Below, piece by piece: positions 16,533 through 23,057 of a stretch of DNA of 23,057 bases. The DNA is taken from assembly GCA_014381485.1 (NCBI GenBank), contig JACNLN010000124.1, forward strand, positions 1-23,057, written 5' to 3'. A program made the translations under genes and the position numbers. The first letter of the stretch is position 1. Every line of letters begins with the position of its first letter. This DNA comes from Fidelibacterota bacterium (GTDB taxonomy: Bacteria > Fidelibacterota > Marinisomatia > Marinisomatales > CAZVFT01). Under the pieces are notes generated by a model, which was not told where the DNA came from, searched no databases, and saw only the letters and a list, made by a program, of their open reading frames with translations.

Positions 16533-16915
16533 TAACCTACCCTCTCAGAACCAATACCTAATACGAATTCTTCAACTATATTTCCTGTGATTATATGATC
16601 GTTAAATATTTTTTTGGTCTTATCCGGGGTAAGTTTCCCATACTTTACAGGGGCGGAATCCTCCATTTCTACTGTAACCATTGGTTCTTCAGAACACAAC
16701 CCGGCACAACCAGAAGATGTAAGCATTATATCGATTATATCCTTGTTATCGAATTCATCCAAGAAAGTGTTCATAATTTCTCTGGCTCCTGCAGCAATAC
16801 CGCAGGTACCCATATGAACAGTTACCTTTCCCCTGAATTTCCCTTCTCTTAAGTAGATACTTTTTTTTGAAGATTCTCTTTTCTTTCTTAATTCTTCGAT
16901 CGTCAACTTGGGCAT
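16532..16915 (-). CDS. hndB: HndB-like thioredoxin-fold [2Fe-2S] protein
   Basis: The 127-residue protein has the small (2Fe-2S) ferredoxin/thioredoxin-like fold of HndB: GTCGIAAGAREIM around C38, and SSGCAGLCSEEP with C70 and C74. Only three of the four classic cluster cysteines are visible; from memory the first pair is often reduced in this subfamily. The N-terminal 25 residues are basic and helical. HndB subunits accompany NuoE and NuoF homologues in soluble NAD(P)-linked hydrogenases and carry electrons to or from the FMN subunit. The gene is two bases from the HdrA-NuoE fusion gene and overlaps the NuoF start. Confidence 0.88.
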   Translation of the reverse strand: MPKLTIEELRKKRESSKKSIYLREGKFRGKVTVHMGTCGIAAGAREIMNTFLDEFDNKDIIDIMLTSSGCAGLCSEEPMVTVEMEDSAPVKYGKLTPDKTKKIFNDHIITGNIVEEFVLGIGSERVG

Positions 16916-16916
16916 T

Positions 16917-17807
16917 TTATTGCTCCTTCTTCTGATACTTTGCTATTATATCTGGAATATCCTTGGATTGAAGTTTCCCGTACACATCATCACCTATAGT
17001 CGCAACAGGCGCAAGCCCACAACAACCGATACATCTGACTGATTTTAGAGTGAATAACATATCTTCAGTTGTTTCATCTATGCCAACTCCCAATACATCG
17101 ACAAATTTTTCGAGTAATAGTTCAGCTCCCCGCACATAACAGGCAGTTCCCATACATACATTTATTACGTGTTTGCCAATGGGTTTTAAGCTGAATGCGC
17201 TGTAAAATGTGGCAATTCGGTTGATATGTGTTAATGGATAACCGGTTTCTTGCGATATATATTTGAGAATTTTTTCTGGAAAATAATTATATACCTCATT
17301 TACATCTTGAAGAATCGGCATTAAGGGACCTTTTCTGTCTTTATGCTTCTGCAAAATATTGATTACCGTTTCCTCATATTGAGGTTCAAGAGTAATTACT
17401 TCTCTTTCCTGCAGTTGAACTGTATTTCTGGTTGGACAATTCGAAACACAGGCGCCACATCCAGTACACTTTTCTTCGTCCACGTAGCGTGGTTGTTTCT
17501 TTATTTTTACAGTAAAATTCCCTGGCTGTCCAGTAATGCTTTCTACTTCGCTTAATGTGATTTTTTCAATGTCCTTGTGTCTGCCAATTTCAACAAGCCT
17601 TGGTGCCATCGTGCACATTGCACAATCGTTGGTAGGAAATGTCTTGTCAAGTTGAGACATTACTCCACCGATAGAAGATTTATTGTCAACCATATAAACC
17701 TTGATACCGGATTCGGCTAAATCCAGTGCCGCCTGCATTCCACCGATTCCACCACCTACAACCAGTGCAGAACCAATCTTTTTTCTATCCTCCAGATTAA
17801 GCGACAT
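16917..17807 (-). CDS. Fusion: N-terminal part of HdrA joined to NuoE (HndA-like)
   Basis: Residues 12-125 match the N-terminal part of a bacterial HdrA/QmoA-like flavoprotein: ALVVGGGIGGMQAALDLAESG (FAD-binding Rossmann start), SQLDKTFPTNDCAMC, IGRH and a ferredoxin motif EKCTGCGACVSNCP (C114-C124). The HdrA match then stops. From about residue 143 a complete NuoE follows: a helical bundle (GPLMPILQDVNEVYNYFP) and the [2Fe-2S] thioredoxin fold with CMGTAC (C218, C223) and CIGCCG (C259, C263). The protein has no second half of the flavin domain, which is found instead after the NuoG part of the 1088-residue protein. AAGGAGG lies 12 bases before the ATG, a slightly long spacing. The reading frame is intact and well conserved on both sides of the junction, so this does not look like a pseudogene. 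Confidence 0.92.
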   Translation of the reverse strand: MSLNLEDRKKIGSALVVGGGIGGMQAALDLAESGIKVYMVDNKSSIGGVMSQLDKTFPTNDCAMCTMAPRLVEIGRHKDIEKITLSEVESITGQPGNFTVKIKKQPRYVDEEKCTGCGACVSNCPTRNTVQLQEREVITLEPQYEETVINILQKHKDRKGPLMPILQDVNEVYNYFPEKILKYISQETGYPLTHINRIATFYSAFSLKPIGKHVINVCMGTACYVRGAELLLEKFVDVLGVGIDETTEDMLFTLKSVRCIGCCGLAPVATIGDDVYGKLQSKDIPDIIAKYQKKEQ

Positions 17808-17862
17808 TTTCTGAGATATCCTCCTTATTCAATTTCCTTCATCTCTGCTTTTTCCTTCTTTC

Positions 17863-18714
17863 TCATAGAAGGTTTTTTGATTTCAGCAGATCACTTGGAT
17901 CGGCAATGTGCCTTTCCAACCATTGCCCTACTTCTTCACTGCCCAGAGCCAATCCCAGAAGCTCTGTAAAATAAAAGACTGGAAAGTGAACTTCTTTCCC
18001 CAAATTCTTCGAGATTTCAGCCTGTCTTGTATCTAAATTAACTTGACAGACTGGGCATGCAGTCACTATACAATTCGCTCCTGATTCTTCCGCCATTTGG
18101 AGCAATTTTCCTGAGAGTTGGATTATGATGTCAGTGCGGGACAGCAACAGGCCCCCGCCACAACAATCCGTTTTGTATGACCAGGGATAAGTCTCTGCAC
18201 CTAATAGGGTTAATAGCTCATCCATAGCCTGAGGATTTTCGTGGTCTATTGCATCAGTAATCTCAGGCGGTCGCACTATAAGGCACCCATAGTAACAAAC
18301 AGCCTTAAGACCACTTAAAGGTTTTTTAACCTTCTCTTTAATTACCTTGAGGTTTTCTTCTTCACTGAAAAAATCAAGGAGATGCTTAACAGGAACCTTC
18401 CCCTGGTAGGAAGTTTCAATAGCGGGTTCCTTCTCTTCTATAATATGTTTCTCTGCAACTTTAAGCCTTTGGAAGCAGGCGGCACAAGGAACTACAAGAT
18501 CCATACCAGCTTCCTCTGCTGTGACAAGGTTGCGGAGAGGAAGTTCTATGGCTAAAATTTCATCGGTACTATGGGCAGAGCTGGCACCGCAACAGTTCCA
18601 GTCATTAAGTTCGTTCAGATCGATATCAAGTATCTGACAGACTTCCTGTGTGGATTCATCATACTCAAGTGCAGTACTATGCAGAGAACATCCGGGATAA
18701 TAGGAAACCTTCAC
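17863..18714 (-). CDS. hdrB: Heterodisulfide reductase subunit B (HdrB)
   Basis: The 283-residue protein has both CCG domains of HdrB. The first is C9, C41-C42, C77 and C80 (PGCSLHS, NCCGASS, CAAC). The second is C144, C184-C185, C220 and C223 (YGCLIVRPP, DCCGGG, CPVC). The spacing fits the C-x31-39-CC-x34-36-CxxC signature that binds the noncubane Fe-S clusters where a disulfide is reduced in methanogens. In bacteria the substrate is usually unknown and is not coenzyme M-S-S-coenzyme B. It starts at GTG, overlapping the HdrC stop by four bases (GTGA), so the two are translationally coupled. The protein probably forms the disulfide-facing end of the complex. Confidence 0.95.
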   Translation of the reverse strand: MKVSYYPGCSLHSTALEYDESTQEVCQILDIDLNELNDWNCCGASSAHSTDEILAIELPLRNLVTAEEAGMDLVVPCAACFQRLKVAEKHIIEEKEPAIETSYQGKVPVKHLLDFFSEEENLKVIKEKVKKPLSGLKAVCYYGCLIVRPPEITDAIDHENPQAMDELLTLLGAETYPWSYKTDCCGGGLLLSRTDIIIQLSGKLLQMAEESGANCIVTACPVCQVNLDTRQAEISKNLGKEVHFPVFYFTELLGLALGSEEVGQWLERHIADPSDLLKSKNLL

Positions 18715-19292
18715 GCCTCTTCTCCTGTTTTTTTAAATAACCTCTTTATCTCTTTTCTTCCTTTTATCTTTTTGGGGAAGAGTTTTAGTTTTCCTTTCTT
18801 GAACATTTGCCATCCCAATTTTGCTTCGTCAAAGAGAGAACCACTTTTTAGTTTTGAAACAGCATCTCCACTTTTCAGGGTATACTTGCCAATCATCCCC
18901 AATTCATACACTTTTCCTTTACTCTTAATAGATGATAGAAAGGTATTATGAAAAATGGGTACCCGCTTTTCTCCCACCTTCAAACCAGATTTAATCGAAG
19001 TCATTCTCATAGCATCCATAATCTTGGCAATGTCAATGTTGTTAGGACATCGGGTGGTACAGGTTTCACAAGAAGTACACAACCATATAGAAGAGCTCTT
19101 TAACACTTCGTCTTTCAGCCCCATCCGAATCATATGGATTATCTGGTGTGGCAGGTAATCCATAGCGAAGGTAACGGGACATCCACTGGAACATTTCAAA
19201 CACTGATAACAGTCCGAAGCATTTTCACCACTACTTTTTCCTACCTCAGCAAGCCAGGTATGGTCCGGAACAATTACTGATTCGGATTGCAT
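18711..19292 (-). CDS. hdrC: Heterodisulfide reductase subunit C (HdrC)
   Basis: The 193-residue protein has two ferredoxin-type [4Fe-4S] motifs (CYQCLKCSSGCP with C28-C38; CTSCETCTTRCP with C72-C82), as expected for HdrC, which carries electrons from HdrA to HdrB. The last 80 residues are basic and lysine-rich with no cysteines. GGAG lies eight bases upstream of the ATG. The gene overlaps the preceding small Fe-S gene by 19 bp and the following hdrB by four bases, so translation is tightly linked. No membrane segment is seen, so the protein is soluble. Confidence 0.93.
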   Translation of the reverse strand: MQSESVIVPDHTWLAEVGKSSGENASDCYQCLKCSSGCPVTFAMDYLPHQIIHMIRMGLKDEVLKSSSIWLCTSCETCTTRCPNNIDIAKIMDAMRMTSIKSGLKVGEKRVPIFHNTFLSSIKSKGKVYELGMIGKYTLKSGDAVSKLKSGSLFDEAKLGWQMFKKGKLKLFPKKIKGRKEIKRLFKKTGEEA

Positions 19293-19621
19293 AATTGATC
19301 TCCTTTGTTATCAGTGATAGAGTACCGCCAAAATATCATCATAGCTTCACCAGGCTTCACTTCTCTAGGACATATCGTAGAACAATCGCCACAATAGTAG
19401 CATAACCACGGTTCAAGACTGCTGTTTAAAAGTTTTCTTAGACCCATTAAAACATATTGAATTGTCCTTCGAGGAAATGAAGTTGAACCAGTTGATAAAT
19501 CACAGATAACTGTGCAACTACCACATTGCAAACAGGCGTTGGTATTAAACTCACCATACTTCCGAATTTCACTCATTAAAGTGGGATCGCTTTTGATTGT
19601 AGCGGTGGTTGCCGATGACAC
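19274..19621 (-). CDS. HdrC-like dicluster Fe-S protein, first gene of the operon
   Basis: The 115-residue protein starts at GTG (19621), preceded by AAGGGA; an internal ATG (MSEIRKYG) is a possible alternative. It has two [4Fe-4S] motifs: CLQCGSCTVIC (C30-C40) and CYYCGDCSTIC (C74-C84), with an SFPRR element between them. This pattern is familiar from the N-terminal half of larger HdrC/HdrE-like membrane proteins, in which a membrane domain follows. Here the protein ends soon after the second motif (PGEAMMIFWRYSI) with no membrane segment. It is distinct from the following HdrC and probably provides an extra electron entry or exit. The stop codon lies inside the next gene. Confidence 0.85.
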   Translation of the reverse strand: MSSATTATIKSDPTLMSEIRKYGEFNTNACLQCGSCTVICDLSTGSTSFPRRTIQYVLMGLRKLLNSSLEPWLCYYCGDCSTICPREVKPGEAMMIFWRYSITDNKGDQLCNPNQ

Positions 19622-20017
19622 TATAAAGTCCCTTATCTTAAGTTATATTTCAAGTTGAGTTTTAGTTTGTACTTAATTCTACGTTCAACATGCCAACCTA
19701 ATAACACTGTTTTTATTCTAAATTGATCAGGTAAAATTGGTGAGGATAATGTCTTATAGTTGAACATCAAATGTCTATTTTGTAATAAATGGTAGGGTAT
19801 TCGTTATCTTTAGCTTTTCCGAAACAGTAATTAATCCAATTATTTATTCCAGAACTAACCTTATCTACGTAGAAAAGTTAATGAGTTTATTTAATTAATG
19901 TCAATTATAAATTGTAATATTTTGAAGTAAAAAGTAAAAAAACCATTATGATGTGTTTGATATGATTATCCGTCTCAATCTCTATAGTAATTAATTATCT
20001 CAGGATATTCATCGAAA
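19622..20017. other. AT-rich region upstream of the Hdr-hydrogenase operon
   Basis: The promoter of the operon should lie here, reading leftwards. The sequence is AT-rich, and I found only weak -35/-10 candidates (for example TTGAAA with TATAAC-like bases near 19645) and no sigma-54 element. No open reading frame with gene-like content is present. Confidence 0.5.
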
Positions 20018-20188
20018 GTTGAGTAGACTCAAGCAAGTTTAATGTTATTCCGAATTTATGTTTTTCGTTCTTTCTTACGGGCAGCAGGGAAGAGGATGTT
20101 GTTGAGAATAAGGCGATATCCTGGAGAGTTTCGATGTAGAGATAAATCAGTAGGAGGATCACCAACGAAATGTTGATAGTCTTCCGGA
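20018..20188. repeat. Left copy of the ~170-bp direct repeat flanking the ATPase gene
   Basis: The repeat starts at GTTGAGTAGACTCAA and ends at CTTCCGGA. Beyond 20188 the sequence no longer matches the right copy at 21548-21719. The part from about 20078 to 20188 appears identical in both copies; the outer 40-60 bp differ at several positions. Confidence 0.9.
20057..20188 (-). pseudogene. Duplicated 3' end of the 417-aa secreted-protein gene
   Basis: About 43 codons reading PEDYQHFVGDPPTDL through to AARKKERKT and a stop match the C-terminus of the protein encoded at 21587-22840. At the DNA level the fragment is nearly identical (two differences in about 130 bases). The similarity continues some 40 bp beyond the stop codon, with more differences and a one-base indel. 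The rest of the gene is missing, so this is a truncated copy. The direct-repeat pair flanks the ATPase gene. Confidence 0.9.
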
Positions 20189-20254
20189 ATAATGGCATTA
20201 GCTATTTTCTACGAACGATTAATTACTTAATTACATATCTCTATCACTCAACTG

Positions 20255-21442
20255 TCAAAGCCAGAATTCAGCAGGCTTGGACAGGAATTCTTCCAAAGGG
20301 ATACCGTCACTACCAACGAGGATTTTCCTTTTAGGATTCCATTTCTTTGCGAAGATTTTCATTCCCGGCAAGCTCGTCCTTTTCTTGCTGCTTCTGACTT
20401 CGATTGCTGATAACGTTTTACCCCTTTTCAGCACAAAATCTACTTCCGCATTACGCTCACGCCAGTAGTAAACATTAATAGCTTTCCCAACTGATGTATT
20501 TATCAAGTGCGCACCAACTGCTGATTCTACAAGCCTTCCCCAGGAGTTTCTATCTTGCAATGCCGCCTTATAATTCGAATAAATCATCGCATTCATTAAT
20601 CCACTGTTTAATATTTGCAATTTGGGACTAGATGCCCGTCTGCGAACACTCTCACCTGCATATTTTTGTATTCCATAAAGCACGCCAGAACCTGACAGTA
20701 ATTCTAAATAATGTGCGAGTGTCGTTGTATTTCCAGCATCATGCAATTGTCCAAGCATTTTTGTGAATGACAGTATCTGTCCCGAATATTCACAGCCAAG
20801 TTGAAATAATCTTCGCAGTAATGCTGGTTTATCCACACGGCTCATTAGCAGAATGTCCCTAGATATCGTTGTTTCAATCAGGGAGTTTAAAATATATTGT
20901 CTCCAGCGTTCTTCATCATGAATCAGTTCAGAAGCGCCAGGATATCCACCAAAGTAAATGTATTGATCAAGTGAATAATTAAAGGCTTTTTTCATTTCTG
21001 AATAGGACCAATGTGTTATCGGGATGAGTTCAAATCTGCCAGCAAGACTTTCTGTTAATCCCCTTTGAATCAATAGTGGTGCAGAACCTAAAAGAACAAG
21101 TTTCAGCTGAATATTATCTCTTGAATCAGCATCCCATAGTTTTTTTATAATATCAGACCACCCTGAAATCTTTTGAATCTCATCAAGCACCAGTACAGCT
21201 TCTTTGTAATTTTCGTTTTGGGTTTTCAGTTTTGCAACCTCCCATTGTTGTTCAATCCAGATTTTATCCTGAAGTGCAGGATCGTCAGCTGAGGCATAAT
21301 GTACAGGTAAATCAATCTGCGCTATAACTTGCTGAACAAGTGTCGTTTTCCCAGTCTGCCGCGGTCCTGAAAGAACCTGAATAAATTTCCTCGGTTCTTT
21401 TATTCTGGAAATTAAAATCCCGAATGATTCTCTTTTATACAT
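20255..21442 (-). CDS. AAA-type ATPase with DUF4143-like C-terminal domain
   Basis: The 395-residue protein has a Walker A motif GPRQTGKTT (26-34) and a Walker B motif AVLVLDEIQK (82-91), a sensor-like LLGSAPLL element and an AGRFE motif. The C-terminus has a nuclease-like EVDFVL...AIEVRSS segment, as in DUF4143 ATPases, where the usual ExK lysine appears to be arginine here. These proteins are common, mobile accessory genes of unknown function, often considered toxin- or restriction-like. The length fits. The gene sits exactly between two copies of a 170-bp repeat and is unrelated to its neighbours, which suggests recent insertion. The start ATG lies within an AT-rich leader. Confidence 0.9.
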   Translation of the reverse strand: MYKRESFGILISRIKEPRKFIQVLSGPRQTGKTTLVQQVIAQIDLPVHYASADDPALQDKIWIEQQWEVAKLKTQNENYKEAVLVLDEIQKISGWSDIIKKLWDADSRDNIQLKLVLLGSAPLLIQRGLTESLAGRFELIPITHWSYSEMKKAFNYSLDQYIYFGGYPGASELIHDEERWRQYILNSLIETTISRDILLMSRVDKPALLRRLFQLGCEYSGQILSFTKMLGQLHDAGNTTTLAHYLELLSGSGVLYGIQKYAGESVRRRASSPKLQILNSGLMNAMIYSNYKAALQDRNSWGRLVESAVGAHLINTSVGKAINVYYWRERNAEVDFVLKRGKTLSAIEVRSSKKRTSLPGMKIFAKKWNPKRKILVGSDGIPLEEFLSKPAEFWL

Positions 21443-21547
21443 AACTACTCCTATTATTAATCATAATACTGCGTAATTATACGCAATATATAGAATTTAG
21501 TCAATATATTTTTTTATTCGACTTGTTTATTTTATCATCGTTCAAAG

Positions 21548-21719
21548 GTTGAGTAGACTCAAACAGGTTTAATGTTGTTTCTGAGTCTATGTTTTTCGTT
21601 CTTTCTTCCGAGCAGCAGGGAAGAGGATGTTGTTGAGAATAAGGCGATATCCTGGAGAGTTTCGATGTAGAGATAAATCAGTAGGAGGATCACCAACGAA
21701 ATGTTGATAGTCTTCCGGA
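21548..21719. repeat. Right copy of the ~170-bp direct repeat, overlapping the end of the 417-aa gene
   Basis: This copy begins at GTTGAGTAGACTCAA (21548) and is continuous with the intact gene. The offset to the left copy is 1530-1531 bases because of a single-base indel between 20040 and 20060. The TTGAGT-AG-ACTCAA palindrome marks the outer edge of both copies. Confidence 0.9.
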
Positions 21720-22840
21720 TCGTGACCTCCCAAAAAGGTGAAAGTTCCTCGTCCGTAATTGCCGTGTATGTATTTTACCTGTTCTTCCCCTTCGACTTCG
21801 CCCATAATCACAACGTGTTTTTTAATCAGGCTCCTTCTAAATCCAGTTGTTTGTCCCATAAAGCCTTTAATGACTCCCACGTGGTCCTGAGTCAACATGG
21901 TTGGAACGGGGTCATATTTTGCGGAGAATTCGAAAAGGGTGAAATAATCAGCTTCCGGTCCTCGAAGAGTGGGTTGATGGCTTGGAGGAATGTCAATATC
22001 TGAAAATTCATATACAAATGGATTGGTAAGGAGTGTAAAATTTTCGAAGGCTAAACATTTGGAGTAGTAAAGTTTATCTTCAAGGTTGGACTCAGCAGGT
22101 GTTCCGTCGAAGGGACTCTCCACGATATCCACGCCTTCTGATGCCAGTGCAATATCGTATGAATCGGTGGCAGAACACATGGAAAATATAAACCCTCCCT
22201 TACCAACATAATTTTTAATTTTTCTTGCTACTGCTTTTTTTTCTTCAGAAACCGATGGATATCCAAGTCGTGACGCCATAGCCTCAAATTGACGTTGTTG
22301 TTCGATATACCAGGGGGCATTGTGATAATTTCGATAAAATTTTCCGTACTGTCCGGTGAAATCTTCATGGTGGAGATGAAGCCAATCATATCTTTCCAGC
22401 TGACCCAATAGCACCTCTTCATCCCAGAGAGTTTCATAATCTATTTCTGCGTACATTAGAGCCAGTGTTACGGCATCATCCCACGGCTGTTTGTTGGGTG
22501 GCGTGTAAATAGCAATCTTTGGTGCTTTTTCAAGAACGATTACTTCCATATTTGAAGCGTCGATTTCACCATAAATGGTAATAGCATCAGCGTCAGGAAT
22601 GACCTCTGTAGTGACTCCTCGAATACGGCATTCCTGAAGGATGGTGGGGAAGAGATCTATCATAAAGGATCCACCCCGGAAATTCAATAACCATTCTACA
22701 TTTATTTCCTGCTTCAATACCCAATAGGCAATCCCGTATGCTTTGAGGTGGTCTTTCTGCATAATATCCATGGGAATGAGGATTTTTTCTGCACTCAAAC
22801 ATTGAAAAATAAGAGCGATTATTAACGTTAGTTTCTTCAA
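21587..22840 (-). CDS. Secreted protein of unknown function (often labelled asparagine synthetase B-like)
   Basis: The 417-residue protein starts at TTG (22840) with GGAG six to seven bases upstream. It opens with a signal peptide (KKLTLIIALIFQCLSA). Residues about 105-120 contain IAIYTPPNKQPWDDAV, and about 213-230 KGGFIFSMCSATDSYD, where C222 sits in a turn like the nucleophile of amidotransferase-like folds. Near the end are HGNYGRGTFTFLGGHDPEDY and a SPGYRLILNNILFPAA helix. I recall similar proteins in FCB-group genomes carrying an asparagine synthetase name, but no synthetase motifs are visible, so that name should not be trusted. The 3' end is duplicated beyond the ATPase gene. Confidence 0.75.
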   Translation of the reverse strand: MKKLTLIIALIFQCLSAEKILIPMDIMQKDHLKAYGIAYWVLKQEINVEWLLNFRGGSFMIDLFPTILQECRIRGVTTEVIPDADAITIYGEIDASNMEVIVLEKAPKIAIYTPPNKQPWDDAVTLALMYAEIDYETLWDEEVLLGQLERYDWLHLHHEDFTGQYGKFYRNYHNAPWYIEQQRQFEAMASRLGYPSVSEEKKAVARKIKNYVGKGGFIFSMCSATDSYDIALASEGVDIVESPFDGTPAESNLEDKLYYSKCLAFENFTLLTNPFVYEFSDIDIPPSHQPTLRGPEADYFTLFEFSAKYDPVPTMLTQDHVGVIKGFMGQTTGFRRSLIKKHVVIMGEVEGEEQVKYIHGNYGRGTFTFLGGHDPEDYQHFVGDPPTDLSLHRNSPGYRLILNNILFPAARKKERKT

Positions 22841-23057
22841 TTTATCTCCACCTAATTATTTAAAGGTACCTTAAATTTAACCACAAAGAGCACGAGTGAA
22901 ACACAAAGACCACAATTTTTTTTCAAATTCATTTAAAAATCGGGATTTCCCCCGATAGATCGGGGCAGGCTGCTTCTCTCCAACACTCACCAGTTTACCA
23001 TTTACCACTCACCAATCAAAACATTCGGTTTTCGGTTAGCGTTTACGAAGCCCGTAA
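22841..23057. other. Non-coding end of the window with several short repeat types
   Basis: From left to right it holds a palindrome AAGGTACCTT in front of the 417-aa gene, an AACCACAAAGAGCAC/ACACAAAGACCACAA pair of short repeats, a CCCCGAT-AG-ATCGGGG hairpin (22950-22965), and a CACCAGTTTACC-type stretch (22985-23018) related to the block at 4803-4959. No gene is recognisable in the last bases. Confidence 0.7.
22950..22965. repeat. CCCCGAT/ATCGGGG perfect inverted repeat
   Basis: The seven-base arms are separated by two bases. It lies in non-coding DNA between a CACAAAG-type repeat and a CACCAGTT-type repeat, and CGGG (22941) nearby can also pair with it. It may be a dispersed repeat rather than a terminator, since no T tract follows. 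Confidence 0.7.

Noticed and set aside
16917..17807. HdrA-NuoE fusion considered as a frameshift or assembly error
   Set aside because: The frame is intact through both domains, the missing HdrA half is present and intact in another gene, and neighbouring genes overlap in the usual operon manner. Read-level confirmation would still be desirable.
19622..19720. Possible sigma-54 promoter before the Hdr operon (TTGGCATGTTGAACG)
   Set aside because: The GG and GC elements do not have the required spacing, so it does not meet the -24/-12 pattern.
19995..20198. 67-codon open frame overlapping the repeat copy
   Set aside because: It runs in a different frame from the recognisable C-terminal fragment and has no ribosome site.
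21587..22840. Naming the 417-aa protein asparagine synthetase B
   Set aside because: There is a signal peptide and no N-terminal Cys or synthetase ATP-binding motif; the name seems to be an inherited label.

Overview
The window looks like bacterial DNA of moderate to low GC from an anaerobe with strong redox specialisation. A lineage in or near the FCB group (Calditrichota or Marinimicrobia-like) is my best guess. The reasons are the dispersed short repeats of the CACCAGTT, CCACAAAG and CCCCGAT types, a 417-aa periplasmic protein of a kind I associate with that group, and the multihaem cytochromes. This taxonomic guess is inference only.

Region 1 (1-3998, + strand) encodes two paralogous membrane cytochromes. 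Each joins c-type haem motifs to a cytochrome b561-like membrane domain; the first is cut by the window start and the second has 11 CxxCH motifs. Between them lies a MerR regulator with a cysteine-rich C-terminal domain that overlaps the second cytochrome gene by 11 bp. Region 2 (4252-7328, - strand) is a signalling cassette: a DRTGG-domain protein, a CBS-pair/HATPase protein, a second DRTGG protein, a PHP-domain phosphoesterase and a stand-alone HATPase. A block of inverted short repeats separates the last two genes.

Region 3 (7594-19621, - strand) is the centrepiece, a tightly packed operon. In transcription order it encodes two HdrC-like Fe-S proteins, HdrB, a fusion of the N-terminal part of HdrA to NuoE, HndB, NuoF, a fusion of a NuoG-like N-terminus to the rest of HdrA and then to a second HdrA, MvhD, a 66-aa unknown protein, MvhG and MvhA. 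A terminator and a hydrogenase maturation protease follow. The gene set predicts one soluble complex linking a [NiFe] hydrogenase, an NAD(H)/FMN module and a heterodisulfide-reductase core, with flavin-based electron bifurcation or confurcation. Most unusually, one HdrA-like flavoprotein appears to be split at a ferredoxin motif, with the whole NADH module (NuoE, HndB, NuoF, NuoG N-terminus) encoded between its two halves.

Region 4 (19622-23057) holds an AT-rich upstream region, an AAA/DUF4143 ATPase gene, and a secreted protein gene whose 3' end is duplicated on the far side of the ATPase gene. The ATPase is therefore flanked by direct repeats of about 170 bp, which suggests a recent insertion or rearrangement. 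The window ends in non-coding DNA carrying several repeat types. I saw no tRNA, rRNA or CRISPR array.
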